Shown here: in pieces, positions 30,540 through 40,985 of the stretch
Layout: each line of letters opens with the position of its first letter
Numbering within the stretch: position 1 is the first letter of the stretch
Assembly (NCBI GenBank): GCA_035222895.1
Contig: JAVYIG010000109.1
Coordinates: 400,001 to 464,000, forward strand
Source: Strongylocentrotus droebachiensis
Taxonomy: Eukaryota; Echinodermata; Echinoidea; Camarodonta; Strongylocentrotidae
Direction of reading: 5' to 3'
DNA: 64,000 nucleotides
The notes under the pieces: model-generated
Databases searched by the model: none
The model's input: only the letters and a program-made list of their open reading frames with translations
What the model was told of the DNA's origin: nothing
Position numbers and translations under genes: made by a program

Positions 30540-30767
30540 TATATTTTTTGATGTACATGTACTTTTACAACTTCCTCTTTTACTTCTTTTCTTCATGTTT
30601 CTCCTCTCCATTTTTCTGACTTCATGTTATTTTCTGTTTTCTTATTTTGCTGTTTGAAATATGTTTGAAATATGCAATGAGTCTTTTAATTGTACACATG
30701 ACCAATTCAGCCATTGGGCTGCGACACATGCTTTTAATAAACCTTGAATTGAATTGAAATAAATAGG
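30540..30767 (+). mobile_element. LINE 3' UTR and AATTG tail
   Basis: T-rich sequence ends with CAATTCAGCCATTGGGCTGC, then TTTTAATAAACCTTGAATTG and AATTG repeats. It is typical of a CR1/L2-like 3' end with a polyadenylation signal. No coding part is attached. Confidence 0.6.
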
Positions 30768-31010
30768 ATGAGGAGGGATAACCTCCGCCTAACTGGTCTG
30801 CCGGAATCTCAGGAGGAGGAGACCGAGGAACGGCTAATCAACAGCGTAAAAGCGGTTGCCAAGGAGGCTGGAGTGGATATCTGTTCGGAGGAAATTTCAG
30901 CATGCCATTGCCTTGGCAAAAAACGGCAAGGAGGAAAGGAAAGGAATACACGAGTGTACATCAATGAAAACTTGAGTGCAATGCACAATGCACTACTGCT
31001 CATGTACATT
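30768..31010 (+). pseudogene. LINE ORF1-like fragment
   Basis: The frame begins MRRDNLRLTGLPESQEEETE, then EAGVDICSEEISACHCLGKK and TRVYINENLSAMHNALL. RRDNLRxxGLPE, followed by a (D/E)I..xH(R/C)LGKK block, is the RRM-proximal signature of LINE-1/Tx1-type ORF1 nucleic-acid-binding proteins. The coiled coil upstream and the C-terminal domain are missing. The frame then runs into the P2X7-type fragment. Confidence 0.7.
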
Positions 31011-31029
31011 GTACATTGTATGCAGCAGA

Positions 31030-31260
31030 ACTACAAGAAAGCCAACAGATTTTACGGAATGTCTGGTCCTCCAGTCTGGTGCCAGTGCGGGAACTGTCCC
31101 CAGATGCCTACAAGGGAGTCCATCTGTTGCTGCGAGATTGTCCGCTGCATGAACTCCAGCTCGAAGGCTGCGTGACAGACCATGCAGATTTCCATAACGT
31201 TTGTCTGACAAGGGCAGTTTCCCTGGTGTTTTCACTTGAATGATTCATATGCCTAATCAG
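31030..31260 (+). pseudogene. P2X7 C-terminal-type Cys-rich domain fragment (N-terminal half)
   Basis: The frame reads GPPVWCQCGNCPQMPTRES then ICCCEIV. After a frame change the neighbouring frame gives LEGCVTDHADFHNVCLTRAV. The order WCxCGxCxxMPTxxExxCCxE... CITxHxxFxxVCL is the zinc-binding cytoplasmic 'ballast' domain of P2X7 receptors, also widespread in invertebrates without the channel. The frameshift falls after the CC pair. The C-terminal half (YR...HGxLGxGxRxxIPxC) is absent here but an equivalent occurs at 36430-36699. Confidence 0.75.
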
Positions 31261-31405
31261 AAAACATGAGCTCCCTGACAAGGACTCTTGGAAATCATAT
31301 CTAGTCCAGCCTTTAGGCAAAAGCGGAAAGTACAGTCTAAATGTAGTCTATGTTGCAGCAATGCAGCACGTGAATTTCTGAATACATTGTACATTAAAGG
31401 AGGGT
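31243..31405. repeat. Repeat shared with 36164-36320, copy 1
   Basis: The block GATTCATATGCC...AGAAAACATGAG, through CCCTGACAAGGAC, to TGAATTTCTGAATACATTGT and ACATTAAAGGAG recurs at 36164-36320. It follows P2X7-type or related sequence, so it is probably non-coding DNA carried with those exons. Confidence 0.8.
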
Positions 31406-31790
31406 TATTCGGTTGGCGTTATACTAAACTGTGATATACATGTAGGACAAGCACTACATTTAAATATGGGTCAATTAACAACCAATAACATCACTGTCCC
31501 ATTTGATTTGTATCCCATGTAGAGCATCCGCAGACTCGAGATGGAGCACCCAGTGCAAAAGAAGGCACAAATATATAACTAGATGAATAAGTAATAAGTA
31601 CTTGAACATTTTTTTTTAATTTTAATTATCAAAGCTTTAATGATTAAGTTTGTTATGTTGGCTTGAATGATGCAATGATGGCTAATGATGTACATGTACG
31701 TGTGTATATCAAATTTCATGTTTTCTTATTTTCTCTTGTGTAATGAGTGATGTACACATGTAAACTCTGTTTTTTGTTTGTTATGTATAG
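31406..31790. other. AT-rich gap
   Basis: No recognisable gene or element. It ends at a plausible acceptor TTGTTTGTTATGTATAG near 31790. Confidence 0.4.
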
Positions 31791-31968
31791 AATACAAGGA
31801 CTTTGATACGGCCTCCAGGCAGGTTAAGAAGATGGTCGACCTGGAAACTTCCAACCCGGAGGAGTACTCGGACGGAGTCAGTACTCGACAGGTCAACCTA
31901 CCAATGAGGTACCGGGAGTCGGAGGTACATGTAGTGGGCTCTGATGAGGAGGAGCTAAATGACTGTAA
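31791..31968 (+). CDS. Putative acidic exon, unrecognised
   Basis: After the acceptor the frame reads EYKDFDTASRQVKKMVDLET, VSTRQVNLPMRYRESEVHVV, then GSDEEELND, with a possible donor at CTGTAAGT near 31966. The charged composition and GC rise over the flanks support a real exon. No domain identified and no partner exon found. Confidence 0.4.
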
Positions 31969-32127
31969 GTCTCTTTTCCCTATAGTGGACACTATAGAAA
32001 TATCTGTGGAACATAACCATTAAACAAATCTTGGGTCTTGTTTCCAAAATAACCCAAGCATATTTGGTAAACAGCAGGCTATATTATTTTCATTATGGGC
32101 TTTTTTAGTTCGATATTAGCCAATTCA

Positions 32128-32937
32128 GGTCCGTTTCCTCTCTCCTGCAACTTGTCTTGATTTGTGATTTGTGGTAATGTACATGTATGTATTTGAATGA
32201 TAAGCCGGTTTTTCTTATATACAAAATGTAGAGAGATGTTAAAATGAAGTTTGTTAAGATATACAAGAACCAGGCAAATACGGCTCTCCTCGAATGTAGA
32301 ATGCTGTCTGCCAATGTAGGTGTACCCTTTATAGTTAGACCAGTTGGAGTAAACTACGTTTGGAATTATTATCGGGGTAACCCTATGCTAGTATACTCGA
32401 TATCATCTGATTATGAAAAGTACAGAACAGTTCTCACGGAGCTTTCTCAAAGTACACTGAGTAAGGAAGGTTGGTTTGGGATCTGTATATCCCTTGCTCT
32501 ATATCCAAGGGAACTCTATCAAAACGGATATCTCCATAACAGTGTATTTCTTGACAATATCCACATTGTGTGCAGCATACCAGATGTGTCTTGCCGTCTG
32601 GATGACTTCTCAAAGTCATGTACGATTCAGGCAGCAAGACCTGACGGCTCGGCAAGTTCAGGAGTTGGAAGAGGTCCAAGATTTTATGGCTTCTGCTTTG
32701 CTTTTAATGCAGCTGGAAAATGTATCAAAGGGAAAAGTTGCCAATACATGCATAAATGCATTTAATGTGAAGCCGCCTTCCACGGGGAGTTTACTTGCAA
32801 TCGCAAACGTTCTCCTCCAAGGGCTTGTTTAGTTTGATATTAGCCAATTCAGGTCAGTTTCCTCTTTCCTGCAACTTGTCTTGATTTGTGAAGTCCTGCA
32901 TGTAAATGTATTTGAATGATAAGCTGGTATATCCCTG
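32128..32937 (+). pseudogene. CCCH-finger module, unit 1 (frame broken)
   Basis: The unit begins GTTTCCTCTCTCCTGCAACT and encodes, over 32244-32765, NVGVPFIVRPVGVNYVWNYY, TVLTELSQSTLSKEGWFGIC, and RFYGFCFAFNAAGKCIKGKS followed by CQYMHKCI and a stop. CxFxxxxxGxCxxxxxCxYxHxC is a CCCH-type knuckle like those in gag-like proteins of tyrosine-recombinase retroelements and related repeats. The stop inside HKCI*CEAA distinguishes it from unit 2 (HKCIKCEAA). The next unit's start follows at ~32860 but breaks off at ~32937. Confidence 0.6.
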
Positions 32938-33289
32938 GTGGGATCACTCAATGTGACTTAGGGACCGCATGACCGTTACCAAAATGATAAATAGGGGTCA
33001 GGAAAAGGGAAAAGAGAAAACCAGGAAGAAAAATTATCGGAGCCGATGATGATGGCAGAATCCGGATCAAAGTAAGCCCAACACGAAATCCTGAAGATGA
33101 AAGTAGTACAAGGAGATCTTCACGCAGAAGAAACATTATATGGGCCTACTCTTTAATATAAGGAATTTTGTTAATTATTGTATATGACATTTTAGAACAT
33201 TACATTTGGAAATAAATGATGCGACAATGTCTTCACAAATACAAGCACCAATGCATGTTGTGTTGAAAGATGTAAAGTGAATCTTGTAC

Positions 33290-34400
33290 AGTTGCAGAAA
33301 TAGTAAAACGAAACAACGAATCCAAGCCATACTGCATTAGTGTAAAATTTGATAGCCAGAAAATTGGCATTCAATCAATCAAAATGTATGAAGAATCAAT
33401 GGGTAAAAATTACACAAGAAAGCAATTTCCCCTCAAACTGGCTTATGCTTGCACGGTTCACAAAGTACAAGGCATGACTTTAAATAAAGTAGTAGTATCA
33501 CTGAAAAAAATATTTGCATCTGGACATAGCTATGTAGGCCTGAGTCGTGTAACTTCTTTATCTGGACTTACCATTGAAGATTTTCATCCAAAAGTTATAT
33601 ACTGTGATCCAAAGATTAAAAAACACCTTAATGATATGACCAATTTCTTGGAAACTTCTATAGCAGAGGAAACATATGATGATGGTTTATGCATAATGTT
33701 GCACAATATTCAAGGATTAAAACAACATTATGTAGACTTACAATGCAATCCAACATTCCTGAATTCTGATATTATTTGTTTGACTGAAACATGGCTATCG
33801 GATAAGGATGATGCTTTTGAATTATTCTTAGCTTATTTCAAATTGTATCATCAATCAAGATATAACTCTTATTGTATCATCAATCAAGATATAACTCTTA
33901 TTCTATCACAAGTGACTCAAGGCAACAGTTCAAGGACCAGTCACATGGAGGTGTTGCAGTTTATAGCAAGAATGAATTTTCAAGCAGACTTGATATAAAG
34001 ATTGATAATCTAGAGTTTATTGCTTTTCTTATAACCTCTCCTGTTTCTGTTGTCATTGCAGTTGTTTATCCCCCTCCGACATACAGAATAAAAGACTTCC
34101 GTGAGTGTTTGAATAACTTATTAGAAGAGCTACATAAAGTGGGTACAAAATGTATTGTAATGGGCGACTTCAATGATAACTTATTAAAACAGTCATCTAG
34201 AATACAAGACTTGATGTGTAATCATGGCTATACACAACATGTAAAGCAATCAACCACTGAAGGTGATACTTTGATTGACCATGTATACAGCAAAGGTCCA
34301 CCGTTGGTTGAAACAGAAGTGATTCCTATTTATTATAGTTACCATGAAGCAATTAAAATAAAGCTCTTTCACATAAAGCTCTTTCACAGTTTCCTCTTTC
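33290..34400 (+). pseudogene. Helentron-type helicase C-terminus fused to an endonuclease domain
   Basis: From ~33290 the frame carries a PIF1-like helicase C-terminus: KQFPLKLAYACTVHKVQGMT (motif V/VI region), then SGHSYVGLSRVTSLSGLTI. After a linker comes an exonuclease-endonuclease-phosphatase fold: LHNIQGLKQH, CLTETWLSD, then in a shifted frame GGVAVYSKNE, VVYPPPT, MGDFNDN, LIDHVYS and SYHEAI, covering the Asn, Glu, Asp/Asn and His catalytic blocks. Helicase plus C-terminal endonuclease is the hallmark of Helentron/Helitron2 elements. A 29-base tandem duplication at ~33843-33900 shifts the frame between halves. The Rep domain and the rest of the helicase are absent. Confidence 0.85.
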
Positions 34401-35092
34401 CTGCAACTTGTCTTGATTTGTGAAGTCCTGCATGTAAATGTACGCGTATTTGAAGGATAAGCTGGATTATCATATGTAGCAAGATGTTAAAATGAAGTTT
34501 GTAAAGATGTACAAGAACCAGGCAAATGAGGCTGCCTTGAGTTCAAAATTATGTCTGCCAATCTAGATGTAACTTTTATGGTTGGAGTATGTACTATGAT
34601 TGGAATTATTATTGTGGTATAAAAAAAATTTATACTCCATAGCATCTGGTTATAAAAAGTACCGAACAGTTCCCACGGAGCTTTCTCAAAGTACACCGTG
34701 TAAGGAAGGTTAGTTTGGGATCTGCTTATCGCTTGCTCTATCTCTAAGGGAGCTCCATCAAAGTGGATATATCCATAACAGTGTATTTCTAGACAATATC
34801 CACGTTGTATGCAGCATACCAGATGGTCTAGATGACTTCTCAAAGTCATGTACGATTCAGACAGCAAGACCTCTGACAGCTCGGCTAGTTCAGGAGTTGG
34901 AAGGAGTCCAAGATTTTATGGCTTCTGCTTTGCCTTTAATGCAGCTGGAACATGTATCAAAGGGAAAAGTTGCCAATACATGCATAAATGCATTAAATGT
35001 GAAGCCGCCTCCCACAGGGAGTTTACTTGCAATGAATCGCAAATGTCCTCCTCCATGGGCTTGTTTAGTTCGATATTAGCTAATTCAAGTCA
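34387..35092 (+). pseudogene. CCCH-finger module, unit 2
   Basis: This unit starts AGTTTCCTCTTTCCTGCAAC and is ~706 bases long. The frame from 34848 gives MYDSDSKTSDSSASSGVGRS, RFYGFCFAFNAAGTCIKGKS, CQYMHKCIKCEAASHREFTC: an intact CCCH knuckle with an extra CxxC...C tail. The upstream part (LSQSTPCKEG*) has stops where unit 3 is open. It directly follows the Helentron fragment. Confidence 0.65.
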
Positions 35093-35650
35093 GTTTCCTC
35101 TTTCCTGCAACTTTTCTTGATTTTTGAAGTCATGCATGTATATGTACGTGTATTTGAATGATAAGCTGGTTTATCATATACACTGTATATAGAGAGAGAG
35201 ATGTTAAAATGAAGTTTGTAAAGATGTACAAGAACCAGGCAAATAAGGCTGCCTTGAGTTCAAAATTCTGCCAATGTACATGTAGATGTACCTTTTATAG
35301 TTGGAGTATAGTACGATTGGAATTATTATTGTAGTAAACTGGGAATCCCCTTTTATACTCCATGGCATCTGATTATGAAAAGTACAAAACAGTTCCCACA
35401 GAGCTTTCTCAAAGTACACTGAGTAAGGAAGGTTGGTTTGGGATCTGTATATCCCTCGCTCTATATCAAAGGGAGCTCCATCAAAACGGATATATCCATA
35501 ACAGTGTATTTCTAGACAACATCCATGTCGTGTGCAGCATTCCAGGTGTGTCTTGCTGTCTGGATGACTTCTCAAAGTCATGTACGATTCAGACAGCAAG
35601 ACCTCTGACAGCTAGGCAAGTTCAGGAGTTGGAAGGGGTTCAAGATTTTA
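35093..35650 (+). pseudogene. CCCH-finger module, unit 3 (truncated)
   Basis: The unit starts AGTTTCCTCTTTCCTGCAAC and stays open for TVPTELSQSTLSKEGWFGIC, ISLALYQRELHQNGYIHNSV, VVCSIPGVSCCLDDFSKSC. It then departs from the other units after VQELEGVQDFMA at ~35650, before the CCCH finger. This is the best copy of the N-terminal part. Confidence 0.6.
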
Positions 35651-35698
35651 TGGCTCCTGAACTGTTCAGGAGAAGGGCATCTCCAACAAAAGAAACAG

Positions 35699-36190
35699 AT
35701 GTATTTGACTTTGGTCAAGTGTTTGTTACAACAAGCATTCAAAATAATTTGTAGATCCACAATGTTTACTGACAAAATTGATGTATATTACACACAAGTG
35801 GAACAGAGTAAGGACCTTGTTTTGCAGCTCATGGGTTTGGAAGATAGAAACTTACACAAATTTCCACAAAATATTGATATTGGGGATGAAAGAAGTGCAG
35901 GCACCTACTCCATTCATCCGTCTCGCGGCATCAGGACATTCACCTGCACTGCTGCACTTTTGGGCCTGGCAAAAGGGAGTATCCCCCATGTCTATTTTGA
36001 GTATTCTCTGGGAGTGGAGGTACACTGTACATCGCTCTACAATGGACCTAATCAAAAGGCAGCCAAAGCACACCTTATTTGTAAAGGACCTTGCTGTGGC
36101 TATTTTTCGAGAGAGCCACACTTGCGTCAAGCTCACTGGAGGGGAAGATCGGTCCTCGGCATGATTCATATGCCACATCAGAAAACATGA
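35699..36190 (+). CDS. Unrecognised 163-codon frame
   Basis: The frame contains IDVYYTQVEQSKDLVLQLMG, RNLHKFPQNIDIGDERSAGT, then LYNGPNQKAAKAHLICKGPC and a Cys/His-containing end. Length and mixed composition are above chance. CTCTACAATGGACCTAATCA is also found at 10588, hinting at shared repeat ancestry. No domain was recognised. It leads into the repeat shared with 31243-31405. Confidence 0.3.
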   Translation: MYLTLVKCLLQQAFKIICRSTMFTDKIDVYYTQVEQSKDLVLQLMGLEDRNLHKFPQNIDIGDERSAGTYSIHPSRGIRTFTCTAALLGLAKGSIPHVYFEYSLGVEVHCTSLYNGPNQKAAKAHLICKGPCCGYFSREPHLRQAHWRGRSVLGMIHMPHQKT

Positions 36191-36320
36191 GATCCCTGAC
36201 AAGGACGCTTGAAAGTCATTTGCAGTTCGGACAATAGGCCTAAGCGGAAAGTGCAATGTACATGTATTCTATGATGCAGCATGTGAATTTCTGAATACAT
36301 TGTACATTAAAGGAGAGCCA
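36164..36320. repeat. Repeat shared with 31243-31405, copy 2
   Basis: Second copy of the ATGATTCATATGCC...ATTGTACATTAAAGGAG block. The GAGAGCCACACTTGCGTC segment before it (36111) is repeated again directly after it at 36315, a small local duplication. Confidence 0.8.
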
Positions 36321-36399
36321 CACTTGCGTCGAGCTCAGTGGAGGGGAAGATTAGTCCTCGGCATACCAAGCTGCAGGACAAGGTAGCGAAGCCAGCCCT

Positions 36400-36699
36400 C
36401 AATCCTCAGAAGCCGGAAGTGCTCAGAGATACATGTATATTTCCAAAGCAGATCAATGAAATGAATTTTCCCCCTTTTGGTTTGACTCCTTTAATCTACA
36501 GGTCATATCGCTATGCAGGGTATAGGCTATTCACGTACTTGGTGCATGGGTACCTAGGAATGGGAGTACGCAAGGTGATTCCGGCATGTGCTGTCAGCAG
36601 AATACATGAGGAGTATCTCGAAGCGACAGGTGTCTACATTAGCTTTAAGCGTGGAGACGATGATAAGGAGATCAAAGTTCCTGAACATTTTGCTATCTA
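36400..36699 (+). CDS. P2X7 C-terminal-type domain, C-terminal half
   Basis: The frame contains FPPFGLTPLIYRSYRYAGYR, LFTYLVHGYLGMGVRKVIPA, CAVSRIHEEYLEATGVYISF and ends KVPEHFAI*. (R)xxAYRxxxxWxHGxLGxGxRxxIPxCVVxxIRxxFPxxxGxYxGF is the final part of the P2X7-receptor cytoplasmic domain and of related invertebrate proteins. The Cys-rich first half is not adjacent; a frameshifted relative lies 5.4 kb upstream at 31030-31260. No upstream splice acceptor was fixed, so it may be a terminal exon or a copied domain. Confidence 0.65.
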
Positions 36700-36840
36700 A
36701 TTCTAATTTTCAATGTCATTCAGAGGCACACGCTATTGGAATGATCTACCCCTATCTGTACGGGAGAAAGGCATCAGTGTCTTGCTTTCGTAGAACTCTA
36801 ATGTCCCAAATGTTAATAGAATAGTTGTTTTTAACTTTGA
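36700..36840 (+). pseudogene. LINE ORF2 C-terminal fragment
   Basis: One frame reads FRGTRYWNDLPLSVRE and the overlapping next frame finishes RKASVSCFRRTLMSQMLIE*. The pattern (F/L)RGxxxWNxLPxxVRxxxSxxxFRRxLxxxLL is the usual end of jockey/CR1-class non-LTR ORF2. One frameshift is present. A T-rich presumed 3' UTR follows. Confidence 0.7.
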
Positions 36841-38089
36841 ACCAAGGTTCTTGCCTTTTTGTAAATATTATGTTATATAATTCTTTATCTTTTATTTAGT
36901 GTAAAATACTAAAGCTTTGTATTTAATCACAGAAGAGAACATATTTACTGGAGATGAAGAATAGCTTGTAGTTAAAAATGTATTCAATAGTTATTCATAT
37001 TTATTTATTACATTCTCATTCATTGCTGTGATACTTTTTGTGATATTCTGATAGTGGACGTTATATGTACCGTCCATATTGCCGTGCTTCCAAGATTTTT
37101 TGCTTTAAAATTGATTTTTCTAGGAAGTTTGTGATTTTGTCAAAATGTTGTCTATATATTCGTCCGCTGAAATGATGGTTGTGGAAAAGTTCCAGTTACG
37201 GAAGATATCAGCGAGTGGTCGACAATTCCTCTTTGGGAATGTGATAGAAAGTGGATTAGAAGGAGCTTTTGTAAAGGGATGTTAGGTGAATTCAAACCAT
37301 CAATGGTGAAGGCTTTTGTGGAATGGGCTGCTCTTTCATCAGATGCGAGAGGTTATTAGACATTCTTCGCCCTTTAGCTGGCATTGATGGCATTGAGAAT
37401 CAATCTGCTACTGACCTGCTGTCAACATCAACTGAACATGATAATTATGAGGCAGATGATGTACATGTACCTAAAGCTACTCACCACTATTTCCCTTCCA
37501 GTTAAATATCTGTTATGCTAGATATCCTTGATTAAACTTTGTTACGGGGAATTGCGTTTCCGTGCCTTGTTGTTGGGTCAACCAACCTTCTGTATTAAAT
37601 ACGCCTGGCTAAGACATTGCAAATAAACAGTATGCCCAGGGATGCTTAGGTACGACATAAAGTGAAACTATACTTATTTGACCAGGTAGTCAATAACCGT
37701 TGAAAAATGACCAGGAGTGAAATAATTACAATCCTCGCAATTAATATCATGTGACGAGCTGTGGAGCAATCACAAATTTGTATAGATCTACAATGTATAA
37801 GAACTATCTAATATAAACATACATAAATTTGTACTACCTGTACTTATCAAAACGTTAAATCAAATCAGTGTCTTTCCTCGGCACGTTGTTGAATATTGCA
37901 TGGTGTAAACTGGAGTAGTAGTTTATAAGCCTCACTAGCATCTTTATATAAAATACAAATAAATAGCACTACTGTACATGTCTATATTATATGTTAAATA
38001 AAAAAAAAAAAAAATATTTCAGCCTTAAATGTTTTTTTTTAATATAAAAATAAAAACCTCTTGTCATCTTATTGCACAAGTAACTGCTG
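36841..38089. other. AT-rich intergenic region
   Basis: No recognised gene or element. A 60-codon frame at 37323 has no similarity known to me. 37990-38050 contains A- and T-homopolymers. The part nearest 38089 should be the 3' untranslated region of the minus-strand gene. Confidence 0.4.
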
Positions 38090-40510
38090 TTATCTCTCCA
38101 CATACTGCAAACTGGTCTTGAGCACCTCCAGTAGTCTTTGGTAGACAGGTGTTTCTGATATCTTAGTGCCTGATGGAAGTCCTTTCTGTTGAAGACACTC
38201 CTGGAGAACCGAGTCTATCTGTCTGGCTACCTGTGTTGGAGGTAGCCTTAGCAGGCCTGGAGTGCCATAATGTCTGCTGAAGATATCTGCACAGACAGCC
38301 TGCAGAGGAAAATCGAGAAAATATGAAGGTCAAAGAAAAAGATGAAGACATAGAGAAGAAGAAAAAGATTAAAGACCATGATGAAGGAGAAAACGAACAA
38401 CAAAATAAAGGAGATAAAGAAGAAGTAAAAGCAAATGAAGAAACAAAAAAGAAAAGAAGTAGAAGCAAATGAATAAGCAAATGAATAATAAAAGGAATAA
38501 GATGACGAAGGAGAAGAAGAGGAACAAGCAGAACAAGAAAATGAAGTTTTTGAGAATAAGAAAGGGAGGAGAGTATTCAGAGAAAAGAATTTTTTGTAAT
38601 CTTAAATGAAAAAATCGATGACATACATGTACATGTAAAAAGAAAGTAAAAACAGAAAAAAATAGACTAGCCTAAAAATAGACATAAATATCAAAGCATG
38701 GAGTAAAGAAAGGAAATAAGAGAAAAAATGGACATTTAAACTTTTGAAAGTTCTTATAAAGATAATTAACAAACCCACCTGGCATCAATTATTAATTTTG
38801 GTGTTTTACATTAAAACTGATTAAATTAAACACCAGAATGATTCACGATTACACATTGTGCTTTATACCATTGTTACTATTTCGTAATATTAAGACCACA
38901 CTGAAGAAAATTATAATGCTTTACCGTAAAGTACTTTTACATGTACATGTACGTTATCATCAAGCTCTATTCAAAAGAGAGAAGAAAAAGAATCTTCATT
39001 TTCCACCAATTGCTATTGTAGCACATTGAATACTTCCAGCTTATGTCATTACCTGAAGATTTGTATTAGATCGCTGACTATTGCACCTCCCCGATGTTGT
39101 ATTACAGGACCCTTTACAGTCAAAGAAATGGCACTCTTGGGCAGAAGTGCACTCTGGCTGGTTGAGAGTAGTGTCCAGCTGATTCTGGAAGAAGGTGATG
39201 TCCACATCGATGGCCTTGACCACCCAATCCTGCGTGACGCCAAAGTTACTGTGTTTCACGTCGCACAGGTGCAGTTTCTCCGGGAACTGATCGTCCACGG
39301 CTCCGATGAACTCGACCATGGCCATGGCCACCTTGGCCCGATTCAACCAGGGCAGAGAAGCAAGCTGGTGCTGCATGCTGATTGCGCTAGGGTTGAGAAT
39401 ATACCCCGGAGGCACGTACTCCAGGATGTAAAAATGCCCACACGTGCCGTAGATTTCAGGATAATGGCGAAACTGGTTCCAGAATTTGTTCAGGACGAAT
39501 TCCTCCTGCTGCAGCAAAGCCCACAGGCTAACGATTTCTGAATCGGTTAGTCCTTCTGGAGTATCCTTGCGAGTGCTATATTTGCTCTTCCACATGTGTT
39601 TGAGCAGGTCCTCTTCGGTCATCTCCAACTCAAAACCAAACTGCCCTTTAACCTGGTGATAGACCATGGATGTGAACAGCGCTATGTCAGGAACTACGGT
39701 CTTCATTGCGCCCTCTATGTCAACGATGGAGGCAAAGGGTCGTGGATAGTCTGAAAGATGGCTGTACTTGGACTTCAGAATGACAGGATCCCCCTTCCAG
39801 GACCCACGGAAGACCACCTTGCCCCGGTGGTAGTTGAAGCAGGAGACATACTGGATAGATTCAGTCTGACACAGATCATAGCACAGATTGCCATCTATGT
39901 GGTTGCTCTCATACAGCTGGCACTGAGGACAGAGACAAAGAGCAGTGGGAAATAAATAAAGCATGATTATAAACAATCACTGACAAATATTCATTACAAG
40001 ACATTATTTAGTGAATCTACATGTATAACATCATTTTACCAAATGACGTAAGTCTATCCTCTCAGTTTACTTTATTTCTGTACCATTTCCCTCCAACCAA
40101 TAATACAGTGATTTTGTTCTACAAGTGTACCATCTATAATTTCAAATGACATTTATCCTGACAGGATGTATTTAACAGCGATGTCTACAGCCCAATGGGA
40201 GTTTCACTTTCGTATCATGAACATACAAGCTCACGTGATCTTTGCCTGACCTAGGCCTGACCATTTTCCAGACATCAGACCCCAGTTTTGAGGAAAACTT
40301 TGAAGACTCAGGCCTCCTTCTTTTCCCCTACACAGGCTTACTTTACATTTGCAAAATTTTACTCACCAAATTTTTAAGGATCTCTTTTGCCTTTTCGTCT
40401 GGGCAAATAATTGCAAGCGACCGGGATACCTCACGGGTGAAGTAGATCGCAAGCACTATCATTCCAACTACTAGACTCCTTACCAGGAGTCTCTTTGAAA
40501 CTTTTCTCAT
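38090..40510 (-). CDS. DIPK1/FAM69-type divergent protein kinase, three exons
   Basis: On the minus strand: exon 1 40510-40367 (48 codons), exon 2 39922-39053 (290 codons), exon 3 38299-38090 (69 codons plus stop). All junctions are phase 0 with GT donors and AG acceptors; total 407 residues, close to vertebrate DIPK1 proteins (~430). Residues ~8-24 are a membrane anchor after a short basic N-terminus, giving a type II ER/Golgi topology. A luminal Cys-rich stretch follows (CQLYESNHIDGNLCYDLC), then a kinase-like fold: VILK near 98, GHFYILEY hinge-like at ~210-217, CDVKHSNFG catalytic-loop-like around 269, IDVD near 287, and five Cys at 306-328. The family is secretory-pathway, poorly characterised, with doubtful catalysis. 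The acidic EF-hand-like loop I associate with vertebrate members is not evident before SLWALLQQEEF. Paralogue 1A/B/C cannot be assigned. Confidence 0.9.
38320..38600. repeat. Polypurine tract in DIPK1 intron 2
   Basis: About 250 bases of the + strand are almost entirely purine (AAAGAAGAAGAA-type), so the transcribed intron is polypyrimidine just upstream of the exon 3 acceptor. The long open frames here are composition artefacts. It may act as an extended polypyrimidine tract. Confidence 0.8.
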
Positions 40511-40610
40511 GGCTCTGGAATTTCCTCATTGCATTTGAAGTAAATCATCACTTCCAGTCCAGAGGTTTCTAGAAGAATATCTGCTATAAAAAATAAGAAA
40601 ATCAATCAAC
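40511..40610 (-). promoter_or_regulatory. Putative 5' UTR exon boundary of the DIPK1-type gene
   Basis: Upstream of the ATG on the minus strand a TTTTTATAGCAG acceptor lies near 40580, about 70 bases before the start codon. The ATG may therefore be in the second exon, with an untranslated first exon further upstream. No promoter element was identified. Confidence 0.35.
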
Positions 40611-40669
40611 TAACAAAACAAAAAAGTAATACTTACATTGTATACACAAAATATTTCAGGGATCCTCAA

Positions 40670-40985
40670 TTATGAAGGTGTGAGGGGTCAAAACTACCAA
40701 AATACAATTTAGCAACAAGTCTCAGCAAAATCTGTCTATTGCAACTACCCAAGGAAACTAGTGGCCACTTTAGAAAAATGACCTCTCTAGACAGGTTATA
40801 TGTCACATCTCTTTCTCGAGGGAGACAAAAGAAAAAATACAATTTACATGTACATGGCCACAACAGACAGGTGGTCAGTAAGACAGGTTTGACTTCACAT
40901 TTATTGTATTTGTAAATTCTTAAAAATCTCATTCTTGCTGGGAACCTCCGATTGCCAAAATGGTGGTAGTGGACCTTCAACAAAC
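40670..40985 (-). repeat. Interspersed repeat, 'AACCTGTCT...GGTCACT' family, copy 1
   Basis: The sequence contains GACAGGTGGTCAGTAAGACAGG, AGGTTTGACTTCACAT and GAGGGAGACAAAAG. The same motifs (AACCTGTCT, GTGGTCTT...TTACAGG, GAGACAAAA, GACAGGTGGTC(A/G)CTAA) occur at 61735-61900 and 63757-63920. It looks like a dispersed non-autonomous DNA element of an old family; termini were not resolved. Confidence 0.6.

Noticed and set aside
38163-38480. 105-codon minus-strand Ser/Phe-rich frame
   Set aside because: It lies over the polypurine tract and the 3' exon of the DIPK1-type gene in another frame; composition artefact.
39026-39541. 171-codon plus-strand frame
   Set aside because: Antisense shadow of DIPK1 exon 2, which has splice sites and family motifs on the minus strand.
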